A stretch of DNA of 33,376 nucleotides from Shimia gijangensis (GCF_900142085.1 NZ_FQZQ01000029.1:1-33376); one strand, 5' to 3'. Positions 25,285-33,298 are shown, counted from the first letter of the stretch. Notes: a model not told the origin generated them from the sequence alone. Numbers and translations: made by a program.

Positions 25285-25802
25285 ATCAGTTCTCCAAATC
25301 CTAGCAACTTGAGAAACCTTATCCGTTGAGCGCGCCAATCCAAACCTTTTTAGGGTATCAGTTCTGGGTATGGTTGCAAAAAATACCCACACCTTTTGTG
25401 AGAACCGGATTGCCAATCTGTTCCGGTATTATCTTTGCTTGGAGGATTTGTGAAATGAGCATGGCCCATTACCAGGTTGCTCGTGAAGCAAGGGGCACGC
25501 GAGTCTTTTAAAAAGGCGTTCATCGTTGATTTCAACTACAGGGCTACCATCCCAACTTAGAGACTGGGTCTTCCGAGACAGTATTGTTGAAACGCGCACA
25601 GTGTTCGGGCCAGTGTCCTTTTCAGTATGAGTTGCACCTCGTCTTCAAACTTTGCATCGAGATATTTTGTTGCTTTTTTTGGGGCATACGGTTTCGGGGG
25701 CGTTTTTTCCGTGGTACAGTCTACGCGTATTGGATATTGCTCCGATTCTTGCAACGCGTGTATTGACGCTCTCAGTGAAAGAGCTTCAAAGTAGGTTGAT
25801 TT
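25285..25802. other. 518-bp intergenic region between ldt and the WecA-like gene
   Basis: This divergent gap must hold both promoters, but I could not pick convincing boxes. It contains an 18-codon ORF with a strong ribosome site (listed separately) and T-rich stretches around 25670-25710. No longer frame has credible composition. Confidence 0.5.
25455..25511 (+). CDS. possible 18-codon leader ORF
   Basis: GGAGG at 25441-25445 stands 9 nt before an ATG at 25455, and the frame reads MSMAHYQVAREARGTRVF then TAA. The ribosome site is better than that of many neighbours, and it lies about 290 bp before the WecA-like gene on the same strand. It may be a leader peptide or chance; there is no homology evidence. 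Confidence 0.25.
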   Translation: MSMAHYQVAREARGTRVF

Positions 25803-26933
25803 TTGTTAGACCTTTTAATTGATCATTTGGCAATTTGGACTTGGACTCTGTCGATGTTGGGTGCGTTTGTGATGTCGCTGATCGTTGGCGCTCTCTTTGT
25901 CCGGTTTCGCCCAGCCCTTGAGCGGCTAACAAAGGTCAGAAATGACCACCTTGCAGTACAGGCCTCGCACACAGGTAATCCGTTGCGGCTTGGCGGTCTC
26001 GCTGCCATATTCGGGTTTGTTTTTGGCGTGACGTTGCTCTTGATGCATTCTTCAACCACGTATTCTCTTTACTTGCTGATGTCACTCATCCCCGCATTCT
26101 TTGCAGGATTGTATGAGGACCTTGGTCACGGGGTCTCAGCAGGCCGACGTTTCCTAGCTTCCGGCCTTTCCAGCGCAGCCGCAGTAATGCTGCTCGGCCT
26201 TTGGGTCTGGCGCGGCGATCTGCCGGTTCTTGATGCCGTTATGGGGTTCATCCCGGTTGGAATCTGCATCACGATTTTCTTTGGTGCATGCTATAGTCAC
26301 GCGGTCAATCTAATTGACGGAATGAATGGTCTCGCAGCGACGGTCATCATTTTTTCCTCGTTTGGTATCGCCAGCATCGCAGCACAATCAAACCTTCATG
26401 AAATCACAGATCTGGCATTGCTGCTCTGCGCAGCGACTTTCGGGTTTCAACTCCTGAACTGGCCGTCAGCAAAACTTTTCCTCGGTGATGCAGGCGCCTA
26501 TGGGCTCGGGCATATCTTGGCTTGGCTTGGGGTTTCAATCGTCGCACTGGCTTCGGATGTTGCCATACCTGCTGTGATGCTTGTTCTTTTTTATCCCATC
26601 TTTGATACGGTCCACACCGTGTTACGTCGTCTTCGAGCGAGGAAGAATATTACTGCACCTGATCGCATGCATCTGCACCAAAAAATCCGACGCGGCCTAG
26701 AGATTGTCTGGATTGGTCAAAATCGCAGGCATATCTCGAACCCGCTTACAACCATTTTCCTATTACCAATGACGGCTGCACCGGTGGCTGCGGGCGTGGT
26801 TCTGTGGGACCAACCTGTCGCTGCCTGGAGTTTTTTGGTGGTCTTTAGTGCCGTTTTTGGGGGAACACATCTTATTGTTACGGCCCTGGCCCGTCGCTAC
26901 AGAAAGCAAGCACCGGTTTGCTCTGCCAATTAG
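25803..26933 (+). CDS. WecA/MraY-type undecaprenyl-phosphate sugar-1-P transferase
   Basis: 376 residues and about ten or eleven membrane segments, the polyprenyl-phosphate N-acetylhexosamine-1-P transferase family. The motifs appear in the expected order: LYEDLGHGVS near residue 105 at the place of the Mg-binding Asp-Asp (here Glu-Asp), NLIDGMNGLA near 170, LFLGDAGAYGLG near 227, and the cytoplasmic HLHQKIRRG near 290. It would transfer a sugar-1-phosphate, probably GlcNAc-1-P, from the UDP-sugar to undecaprenyl phosphate and so start the repeat unit. The start is taken as TTG at 25803, since an ATG at 25854 would cut into the first membrane helix. It is the only initiating transferase in the window, so it probably serves the cluster. 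Confidence 0.88.
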   Translation: MLDLLIDHLAIWTWTLSMLGAFVMSLIVGALFVRFRPALERLTKVRNDHLAVQASHTGNPLRLGGLAAIFGFVFGVTLLLMHSSTTYSLYLLMSLIPAFFAGLYEDLGHGVSAGRRFLASGLSSAAAVMLLGLWVWRGDLPVLDAVMGFIPVGICITIFFGACYSHAVNLIDGMNGLAATVIIFSSFGIASIAAQSNLHEITDLALLLCAATFGFQLLNWPSAKLFLGDAGAYGLGHILAWLGVSIVALASDVAIPAVMLVLFYPIFDTVHTVLRRLRARKNITAPDRMHLHQKIRRGLEIVWIGQNRRHISNPLTTIFLLPMTAAPVAAGVVLWDQPVAAWSFLVVFSAVFGGTHLIVTALARRYRKQAPVCSAN

Positions 26934-26943
26934 AGGGGGCGTC

Positions 26944-26966
26944 GCGAAAAGCTCCCACTTTTTCGC
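26944..26966. terminator. candidate bidirectional stem-loop terminator
   Basis: A perfect 7-bp stem, GCGAAAA and TTTTCGC, with a 9-nt loop lies 10 bp after the stop of the WecA-like gene. The T-rich 3' arm could act as a short U tract. It lies between converging genes, so it could serve either strand. Confidence 0.45.
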
Positions 26967-27091
26967 AGCCATATTTACATATGCCTTGGTGGCGTGAAGC
27001 AGGGGAATATACCCACATAATCCCCTCCATTTTTGGTGGGGGAATTACCGCGTCAGATGGTTGAAATTATGGCTCCGTAGCGATGAGAAGC

Positions 27092-27406
27092 TTATTGGCG
27101 GCTGGTGTATGTCAGAAACAGTGTGTGGGTTGTTTCTGCTTCTTGACGTCTTGACGCCAAGCGCTGTCTCGCCACGTCAAGTTTTAAGCGTGCAGCTTCC
27201 AGCTGTAGCATGGCGCGTTCACGCTGTTTGTATAGGCGCCTAATGGGGGAGCCGGGATTCCCAATTGCTGATGAATTTGGCCGTGCGCCACGCGGAAACC
27301 AACTCTTCATCTCTTGTCGGGCAATGTCCCAAGCTCGATCTGCTTTCTGATAACGTTGGTAGGCCACCAGCAGAACCCGACGTCTCGTTGCAAGATCAGA
27401 ATGCAT
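27092..27406 (-). CDS. small charged hypothetical protein
   Basis: 104 residues. The ATG at 27406 has a GGAG ribosome site 7-8 nt upstream, so translation is likely. The sequence is rich in Arg, Ala, Gln and Glu. Two helical, coiled-coil-prone stretches (about 8-35, and 60-92: QRERAMLQLEAARLKLDVAR) are split by a Pro/Gly-rich segment. There is no signal peptide or membrane segment and I do not recognise a family. It follows cbpM by 56 bp on the same strand and may belong to the chaperone operon. Confidence 0.6.
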   Translation of the reverse strand: MHSDLATRRRVLLVAYQRYQKADRAWDIARQEMKSWFPRGARPNSSAIGNPGSPIRRLYKQRERAMLQLEAARLKLDVARQRLASRRQEAETTHTLFLTYTSRQ

Positions 27407-27462
27407 ACGTCATCTCCATTTCTTGGTTTGGCGCCTAGGCGAGTGATGAGCTCCGCCTACTC

Positions 27463-27819
27463 CTATTGGCCGCCGCCTGCTTCGTTCATATCGCCATGTA
27501 AGGTCCGAAATTTGGTGACAATTGTACGCCGCACACCTTCAGGCTGTTCTTCGAGGGCTTCGGTAAGTGCACATAGTTCCCGACGCGTTTGGTGCAGATT
27601 GTCGATAAGGGTCAGTACCACAGGAAGCGCCTCTGTCGGGAGCGACATATCCTTCTTCAAATCACACAGGAGTCGGATACGGGCGACATCCAGCTCATCG
27701 AAGATTGGCCCCGCCTCACTGTGAGCAGGGCGAACCCAACCTTCGCGCACCCAAATCCGCAGTTCCCTTAAGTTTAGGCGCTCAACGCGAGCGACAACCA
27801 TTCGTTCGTCAAAACTCAT
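27463..27819 (-). CDS. cbpM: chaperone modulator CbpM
   Basis: 118 residues. The N-terminal half is a MerR-like helix-turn-helix (NLRELRIWVREGWVRPAHSE, then FDELDVARIRLLCDLKKDM). A helical C-terminal half follows (LIDNLHQTRRELCALTEAL). This is the CbpM pattern; CbpM binds the J domain of CbpA and inhibits both its DNA binding and co-chaperone activity. Its start overlaps the cbpA stop by 4 bases (ATGA), the normal cbpA-cbpM arrangement. The tail (MNEAGGGQ) is short and Gly-rich. Confidence 0.85.
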   Translation of the reverse strand: MSFDERMVVARVERLNLRELRIWVREGWVRPAHSEAGPIFDELDVARIRLLCDLKKDMSLPTEALPVVLTLIDNLHQTRRELCALTEALEEQPEGVRRTIVTKFRTLHGDMNEAGGGQ

Positions 27820-28748
27820 GTCCTCCTCCGCAGTTCTTCTCGCGGGTCAAAACGGGCCTTCTCCCGCCAGCGTGTTGCAAGCTCTTCCAATTGCTCATCG
27901 ATATTGTCTGGCAGCACTATCTTAATGCGGACAAACTGATCTCCACCCTGTCCCTTTCCCTTGGTGATCCCCTTGCCCTTAAGCCTTAGGCGGTGCCCGG
28001 AGGACACTCCCTTGGGAATGGCCATAGATACGGCACCTGAGATCGTTGGCACTTCGATCTTGGCGCCAAGAACAGCCTCATCAAAGGTAATTGGCAACTC
28101 AACTTCAATATTGTCACCATCCCGTATAAATACCGGATGTGGACGGACACTGATGGAAACGAAGGCGTCACCGGATGGTCCCTGTCCATGGCCTGGAGCG
28201 CCTTTCCCGCGCAAGCGAAGGGTTTGGCCATCAGTTATCCCAGGCGGAACCGAAATCTCGATCCCCTTTCCGTCCGGCATCGTTACGCTACGCTTGGCAC
28301 CAATTGCAGCATCGATGAAATCGACATCAAGATGGTAGCGCAGATCCTGACCGCGCGCGTGGAACTCCTGTCCGGATGCGTTGCCGCTGCGCTGGCGCTG
28401 CCTGAACAACTCAGCGAACAAATCAGACTGGTTGTCAAAGCCCCGCATATCAGGGCCGGCATCATAGCGCCGCCCCGCATCTCGGTTGGCATACTGATGG
28501 TAGAATTGTCGTTCCTGGCGCTCCTGGCCGCTCGCGTCAATTTCTCCAGCGTCGAAGCGTTTACGTTTATCTGGGTCACTCAATAGATCATTGGCAGCCG
28601 AGGCGGCTTGAAACTCTGCCATCTTGTCGGAATCGCCAGGGTGCAAGTCTGGATGAAGTTTCTTTGCGAGTGCACGGTAGGCCTTTTTAATCTCGGCCTG
28701 CGTCGCCGTCTTCTCTACGCCCAGTATCTTATAAGGATCGTTTCTCAT
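27816..28748 (-). CDS. cbpA: DnaJ-family co-chaperone CbpA
   Basis: 310 residues. The J domain (about 1-70) has the HPD motif in KKLHPDLHPGD, preceded by YKILGVEKTATQAEIKKAYR. A Gly/Gln/Arg-rich linker follows with QFYHQYANRDAGRRYDAG and FAELFRQRQR. Two substrate-binding beta domains (about 125-300) complete it. No zinc-finger CXXCXGXG repeats are present, which separates it from DnaJ. It stimulates DnaK and binds curved DNA. Transcription is divergent from htpG across 271 bp. Confidence 0.92.
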   Translation of the reverse strand: MRNDPYKILGVEKTATQAEIKKAYRALAKKLHPDLHPGDSDKMAEFQAASAANDLLSDPDKRKRFDAGEIDASGQERQERQFYHQYANRDAGRRYDAGPDMRGFDNQSDLFAELFRQRQRSGNASGQEFHARGQDLRYHLDVDFIDAAIGAKRSVTMPDGKGIEISVPPGITDGQTLRLRGKGAPGHGQGPSGDAFVSISVRPHPVFIRDGDNIEVELPITFDEAVLGAKIEVPTISGAVSMAIPKGVSSGHRLRLKGKGITKGKGQGGDQFVRIKIVLPDNIDEQLEELATRWREKARFDPREELRRRT

Positions 28749-28790
28749 AGATCAATTTCCAAACCCGTTTGTGGATCGGCCTTATCGTTC

Positions 28791-28819
28791 AGTCTAGTGA
28801 AGCGGATTTCGCATTTCAA
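28791..28819 (-). promoter_or_regulatory. candidate promoter of cbpA-cbpM
   Basis: On the minus strand TTGAAA (28814-28819), a 17-nt spacer and TAGACT (28791-28796) resemble a housekeeping promoter 43 bp before cbpA. It is pattern evidence only. Confidence 0.35.
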
Positions 28820-28831
28820 CAATAGGGGTGT

Positions 28832-28860
28832 TTGAGCGTTGGTTCTTTAAAATTCCCCAA
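28832..28860 (+). promoter_or_regulatory. candidate heat-shock type promoter of htpG
   Basis: TTGAGC (28832-28837), 17 nt, then CCCCAA (28855-28860) followed by CAT resembles a sigma-32 promoter (CTTGA / CCCCAT). It lies 160 bp before htpG on the coding strand, and htpG genes are commonly RpoH controlled. The match is partial. Confidence 0.35.
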
Positions 28861-29019
28861 CATGGAACATGCCCGACAGGCGGCTCTTCCAGACAAGCGT
28901 CGAGCTTGTGAGCCGCGGCCCCGTTTGACCCAGAGAAAGACGGTTGAAAGCCCCCTTCCAGCTTCATATGTTCGCCGAGAAATCTGATTGATCGCCCAAT
29001 TGAAGCAAGGAATATTCCG

Positions 29020-30885
29020 ATGACGGCTGCTGATGTGAAAGAAACCTTTTCGTTCCAGACGGAAGTTGGCCAGTTGCTGGATATCGTGGCCGGTTCTCTT
29101 TACTCAAACCGCGAGATTTTCCTGCGCGAGTTGATATCAAATGCCTCAGATGCCTGTGACAAGCTGCGTTACGAGGCGCTGACAGCACCAAAGCTGGCTG
29201 CCAATGCAGAGCAGTTTGCAATTGTTCTTGATGTCGACAAGAAAGCCAAAACGCTTTCCATTTCAGATAACGGCATCGGGATGAGCCATGCTGATCTTCT
29301 GGAAACGCTAGGGACAATTGCACGATCCGGGACCGGTGCGTTTCTTGAGGCCCTTAAGGAAGGCAGTAAGGGCGATCTCGGGCTTATTGGTCAATTTGGG
29401 GTCGGTTTCTATTCGTCGTTCATGGTCGCCAGTAAGGTAGAGGTGATAACCCGGAAAGCCGGGGAAGACCAAAGTTGGCTGTGGGTTTCTGACGGTAAAG
29501 GTGAATTCACCATTGAGCCAACTGACAGAAACGAATGTGGCACAACGGTGGTTCTGCACCTAAAAAAGGACGCCAAGGAATTCCTGGAAGACGCACGAAT
29601 CAAGCATATCGTACGAACTTACTCAGATCACATTAGCTTTCCGGTGCTCTTGGGCGAGGAGGCTTTGAATTCTGCTTCCGCAATCTGGACCCGCCCCCCG
29701 AAAGAGGTGACCGAGGAACAGCATACGGAATTCTATCATCATTCGTCACATGCGTTTGATACGCCTTGGCTGGTTTTGCACAATCGGGTGGAAGGCACTG
29801 TGAACCACACGAGCCTTTTGTATGTGCCTTCAATGGCGCCGTTTGATCTTTATGACACCGAGCGCAAAAGCCATGTGAAACTCTATGTGAACAGGGTCTT
29901 TATTTCCGAGAACACCAAAGGGCTCATACCATCGTATTTGAGATTTCTCAGAGGTGTTGTCGATTCAGAAGACCTCTCTCTAAATGTGTCCCGAGAAATG
30001 CTCCAATCGGATCCCAAGCTGTCAAAAATCAAAAAGGCTTTGACCAAGAAAGTACTGAGCGAGCTCAAAAAGAAGGCGGGCAAGGCTCCTGACGAATACG
30101 CAGCATTTTGGCAAAACTTTGGTGCTGTCCTTAAAGAAGGCCTGATTGAAGACCCTGATTTGCAAAGCAAACTGTTAGAGATCTGTCGCTTTTCGTCGAC
30201 TGGAAGTGACAGTTTGACCAGCTTGTCGGACTATGTCGGTCGTTGCAAAGAGGGACAGGACTCAATCTATTACATCACTGGGGAAGACAGTAAGAAACTG
30301 GAACAATCTCCGCAGCTTGAGGGGTTCAACGCAAAGGGCGTCGAAGTTCTGCTGTTGTCTGACAATGTCGATGAGTTCTGGCTCCAACATGTGACAGAGT
30401 TTGAAGGCAAGACCTTTAAATCTGTCACCCGAGGAGCGACTGAACTCGACAAAATCGAAGATGATCAAGCCAAAGATGATGACAAAGACTCATCAGGCGA
30501 ATCTGACCTTGCTGATCTGATCGCTGTGATGAAGGTTGAGCTTGGTGATGCCGTGAAGGATGTGCGCCCTTCAAAGCGTCTCACAAGCAGCCCAGTGTGT
30601 CTGGTTGCCGATGAAGGTGACATGGATGCCAATCTGGAAAGGCTGTTGAAACGGCATGGTCAAATTGTGGACGGAACCACCAGAATTCTTGAGCTCAATC
30701 CCACTCACAGTATTTTGGAAAAGCTGGCACAACGGGCAAAGGGCGAACAGGCGGAATCAGATACTCTGTTGCAGGACGCAGCACATTTATTGTTGGATCA
30801 GGCCAAGATTGCCGACGGCGAAGCGCCTTCAGATCCGGCAGAATTTGTAAGACGATTGAGTGCTGTGTTTGACAAAGCGTTGTAA
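29020..30885 (+). CDS. htpG: molecular chaperone HtpG (Hsp90)
   Basis: 621 residues, the usual bacterial Hsp90 length. The GHKL ATP-binding N-domain shows REIFLRELISNASDACDKLR with the catalytic Glu, SISDNGIGMS and GQFGVGFYSSFMVA. The middle domain includes LYVNRVFIS and SLNVSREMLQ with the catalytic-loop Arg. The C-terminal dimer domain follows RPSKRLTSSPVCLVADEGDM. An AGGAA site lies 8 nt before the ATG. It aids protein folding in the cytosol with DnaK and J proteins, fitting the divergent cbpA. An acidic linker near residues 475-490 (DDQAKDDDKDSSGE) is a little unusual but lies in a variable region. Confidence 0.97.
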   Translation: MTAADVKETFSFQTEVGQLLDIVAGSLYSNREIFLRELISNASDACDKLRYEALTAPKLAANAEQFAIVLDVDKKAKTLSISDNGIGMSHADLLETLGTIARSGTGAFLEALKEGSKGDLGLIGQFGVGFYSSFMVASKVEVITRKAGEDQSWLWVSDGKGEFTIEPTDRNECGTTVVLHLKKDAKEFLEDARIKHIVRTYSDHISFPVLLGEEALNSASAIWTRPPKEVTEEQHTEFYHHSSHAFDTPWLVLHNRVEGTVNHTSLLYVPSMAPFDLYDTERKSHVKLYVNRVFISENTKGLIPSYLRFLRGVVDSEDLSLNVSREMLQSDPKLSKIKKALTKKVLSELKKKAGKAPDEYAAFWQNFGAVLKEGLIEDPDLQSKLLEICRFSSTGSDSLTSLSDYVGRCKEGQDSIYYITGEDSKKLEQSPQLEGFNAKGVEVLLLSDNVDEFWLQHVTEFEGKTFKSVTRGATELDKIEDDQAKDDDKDSSGESDLADLIAVMKVELGDAVKDVRPSKRLTSSPVCLVADEGDMDANLERLLKRHGQIVDGTTRILELNPTHSILEKLAQRAKGEQAESDTLLQDAAHLLLDQAKIADGEAPSDPAEFVRRLSAVFDKAL

Positions 30886-30901
30886 TGACGCTTCGGTCAT
30901 T
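30884..30901. terminator. stem-loop at the htpG stop codon
   Basis: AATGAC and GTCATT form a 6-bp stem around a GCTTCG loop, overlapping the TAA of htpG. There is no U tract, so it may be an RNA-stability hairpin rather than an intrinsic terminator. Confidence 0.4.
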
Positions 30902-30983
30902 CTAGGTAAGGCTGGGGGAAGGCAATGTGACCTAGGGATGCTGAGTCGTTCTGTTCGCTCACCGCTTCGGTGCGATGTCGGTG

Positions 30984-31012
30984 ACACAGTCAGGTCCCAA
31001 CACAGTCAGGTC
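30984..31012. repeat. tandem 13-mer repeat
   Basis: The 13-mer ACACAGTCAGGTC occurs twice (30984-30996 and 31000-31012) with a 16-bp period, followed by a T run. It may be a small regulator site or a slippage product. Confidence 0.6.
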
Positions 31013-31060
31013 AGATTTTTTGCTCGGAAGCCAAACCGCCGCTGAAACCCGTCGGACGTT

Positions 31061-31260
31061 TGAGTTCACTTTTTTGAATTCACCAGAGGCTCCCCAAATC
31101 AAACCGGATTTGGGGGCCAAGACATTTTGTGAATGTTAACACGGTCGGTTTTTCTAAGAAACATTCTGACCAAGCTTCATGCCGCGGGAACAAAAATCTC
31201 TCAAAAAGTTACCCTGGAGATTGGGGAAAATCTCCAGGGCAGGAGTGTTCGTCAACACTC
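31061..31260 (+). other. hairpin cluster, possible structured RNA or regulatory leader
   Basis: Four stem-loops lie in 200 nt of gene-free DNA: 31061-31082 (8 bp with one G-U, 6-nt loop), 31092-31115 (perfect 9 bp, 6-nt loop), 31212-31239 (perfect 11 bp, 6-nt loop) and 31243-31260 (perfect 7 bp, 4-nt loop). Repeated 6-nt loops and perfect stems are more than composition alone would suggest. None has a good U tract. It lies 145 nt before the winged-helix-like gene on the same strand. It could be a small RNA, a 5' leader or a set of palindromic protein sites. Confidence 0.4.
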
Positions 31261-31312
31261 TCGTCTAACCACTCACGGAAAGGACACTGAATTCATACCA
31301 AGAAGTGTGTAC

Positions 31313-31340
31313 TTGTCCAGTAAATTATCAAAATGATAAA
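31313..31340 (+). promoter_or_regulatory. candidate promoter before the winged-helix-like gene
   Basis: TTGTCC (31313-31318), 16 nt, then GATAAA (31335-31340), with the -10 part inside a TTATCA/TGATAA palindrome at 31325-31339. A second stem-loop, GGCGC/GCGCC at 31377-31393, lies just before the ribosome site. The assignment is weak. Confidence 0.25.
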
Positions 31341-31405
31341 AAATATGATTCTTTCGTTCCGATATTGTCATTGACTGGCGCCAGGGTTGCGCCGAAAAGA
31401 GTATC

Positions 31406-31708
31406 ATGAACAACCTAAATTCAATCTTTCAACTTCGCAGTGTTCTTCTCCAGATGGAAAGAGACATCGGCCTCGATGAATTAAGCGCTATTGAAAAAGA
31501 CATCTTGCTGGCGGCCCACAGTTTGACTGCAAACAAGAACGATGTCGTAGCGTCTCAGCAAATTCGTTGCCACGCGCTTGTTGAAGCAATGGCTCCGGCG
31601 TCCTTTCATCGAGCTTTGCGCTCGTTGCTCGAGCAGGGTTTCCTTGAGCGTGCAGGTGATTCAAAAGCTAAAAGCTATGTGGTTCGTAGCGATTTGATTA
31701 ACAGGTAG
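31406..31708 (+). CDS. small winged-helix-like protein, putative regulator
   Basis: 100 residues. The layout is helical, with SAIEKDILLAAHSLT, a segment resembling a recognition helix (APASFHRALRSLLEQGFLERAG) and a short strand-rich end (KAKSYVVRSDL), as in MarR-like winged helix proteins. No ligand domain is present, so it could be a simple DNA-binding or structural adaptor protein. The ribosome site is weak (AAAAGAG). Hairpins precede the gene and a membrane-protein gene follows after 95 bp. Fold class is inferred from pattern; targets are unknown. Confidence 0.7.
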   Translation: MNNLNSIFQLRSVLLQMERDIGLDELSAIEKDILLAAHSLTANKNDVVASQQIRCHALVEAMAPASFHRALRSLLEQGFLERAGDSKAKSYVVRSDLINR

Positions 31709-31803
31709 ATTTTGAACATCCGAGAACAGGATTTAACTCAGTTTGATAGAAATGTTGTCCCTATTGGCTTCTTCGGGAGCAAAGGAACGGCTTTGAAAAC
31801 TCT

Positions 31804-32406
31804 GTGGGTCTGATTTTGCTTGGATATATTTGGAGTAGCGCCCTGATCGTTGCTCTCTATGTGCTCGCCCACGGAATAACAGCCTTCCTAGTGTTTCCAC
31901 TTCAAGAAATGTACCTTGGAAATATCACGGTCTTTGCAAGCCTCATGTATTTACCTCAAGGTGTGAGAGTGTTGGGAACTTGGATAATGGGTTGGAAGGC
32001 CATCCCATCACTGTTGGTCGGCCAGTTTCTCTCACAAAAGTTTTTCTTACCAGATTTTGCCTTAGACATTGTTGAGCCTGAATTGATTTTGTCTTCGGTT
32101 GTCGGCGCGACCGCAGCTGTTTGGGCGTTTGAGGTCGTGCGCCTGTTTGGGCCCAATTTGTATGCAGGTCAAAACAAACACATTAGCTGGAGGTGGCTTC
32201 TCTTTGTTGGCGCGATTGCATCTCTGATCAACTCAATGGGGCAGTCATTCGTGTTTTCGGGATCTATACTCCCAACAGATGCACCGAATATCTTTCTTTC
32301 TTTCGCAATTGGAGACCTTGTTGGTCTCATCGTTTGCATGCTTGCGCTGATGTTGATCTTTCGCTGGATGCGGTTCTATTCAGCCAAGGATGGGGGGCAG
32401 GATTGA
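31804..32406 (+). CDS. multi-pass inner-membrane protein, unknown function
   Basis: 200 residues starting at a GTG (31804). The frame upstream has no ATG before a stop at 31747, and AAGGAA about 14 nt away is a weak ribosome site. There are five or six hydrophobic segments (LLGYIWSSALIVALYVLAHGITAFLVF; FASLMYLPQGVRVLGTWIMG; LILSSVVGATAAVWAFEVV; WLLFVGAIASLINSMG; FLSFAIGDLVGLIVCMLALMLIF). I do not recognise the family; the topology recalls membrane sensor modules, but no signalling domain is attached. Co-orientation with the small winged-helix-like gene suggests a shared role. Confidence 0.7.
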   Translation: MGLILLGYIWSSALIVALYVLAHGITAFLVFPLQEMYLGNITVFASLMYLPQGVRVLGTWIMGWKAIPSLLVGQFLSQKFFLPDFALDIVEPELILSSVVGATAAVWAFEVVRLFGPNLYAGQNKHISWRWLLFVGAIASLINSMGQSFVFSGSILPTDAPNIFLSFAIGDLVGLIVCMLALMLIFRWMRFYSAKDGGQD

Positions 32407-32636
32407 CTGCATCTTAACCGTCGACCATTTTCGAGATGCGTCCCAGCCTATCAAAAGCACTCGATCAATTTTGCCGAGGCACAGGCCCCCAGAACGCACC
32501 AAAACTGCCGCGCTCTTCTCAAATCGGTTACCTCTGGCAGGTCACCGGCTTTCCCTGACAGGCCACATGCGACGGCATATTGCTTGATTTTGGCCGCGCG
32601 GAGCAAGGGATATAGGGTGCTGATCAATGGGCAAGT
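32407..32636. other. intergenic region
   Basis: Nothing convincing is seen in these 230 bp: no long frame of good composition and no strong hairpin with a U tract. Confidence 0.4.
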
Positions 32637-32978
32637 TTAAACTCTTCGATGGTTATTGCCCCGATGCTTGTCCAACGCAGCCAATTGCTTGATGTAGAGC
32701 GCCATCAGCCTATGGGCTTGTTCAAGAGACATTTTACGACCTTCAAAGGTCTGTTGCTGCAGGGCGGCCCTACGCAAGCACTCTTGGGCCGCATAATGTG
32801 TCGCCACCATTTGTGTGGCAAGCATGCCCTCAGCACCGCCGGAAGGTTCCAGGCTTTCGTACAGGTCCAGAGCGCGGACGAGACGAACGTGCATACCTTC
32901 ATTGTCCAGACCTTCGGGCATCCAAAGCAATTCGCCGATCTCGTTGATCTTTCGGGTCCGAATAGCCGCTTCATTCAC
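32637..32978 (-). CDS. hypothetical protein of phage/mobile-element type, possibly truncated
   Basis: 113 residues from a GTG at 32978 with a poor ribosome site. The middle (RLVRALDLYESLEPSGGAEGMLATQMVATHYAAQECLRRA, then QQTFEGRKMSLEQAHRLMALYIKQLAALDKHRG) resembles a conserved hypothetical family I recall from alphaproteobacterial prophage and accessory regions, where HRG is followed by KGQQKVTVEHV-like sequence. Here the frame instead ends NNHRRV. The +1 frame reads ITIEEFKLAH at that point, suggesting a frameshift. Mostly helical, no membrane segment. Family memory is imprecise. Confidence 0.5.
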   Translation of the reverse strand: MNEAAIRTRKINEIGELLWMPEGLDNEGMHVRLVRALDLYESLEPSGGAEGMLATQMVATHYAAQECLRRAALQQQTFEGRKMSLEQAHRLMALYIKQLAALDKHRGNNHRRV

Positions 32979-33298
32979 CGCCCAAGACTACCGCGTCATC
33001 GTCGGTGACGCCACTTCGTGGACTGGAACCATCTTGGCCGGTTGTGCGGTATCTTTTTCTTCGTCACCCGCATACTTCCTTTTTTGCTGCGCGACAGCCT
33101 CAGCTGCAACTATACAGGAAAAACCGCCGCGAAGCACGGGAATGAAGTTAAAACTCTACTGTGCATGAGGTCGACCTTGATGTCTCGACATGTGCCCCCG
33201 ACTCAAAGGCTCGATAACGTGACGAGTCGACGAGTATCGAGTCACACTTTCGTTAAAACAAAGAAAATGAGGAACGAGTATCTAGGGGCTGTTGACGT
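32979..33298. other. gene-free stretch before the IS end
   Basis: 320 bp with no supported gene; plus-strand frames here are shadows or have random composition. From about 33286 it contains the presumed terminal repeat of the IS that leaves the right edge. Confidence 0.4.
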
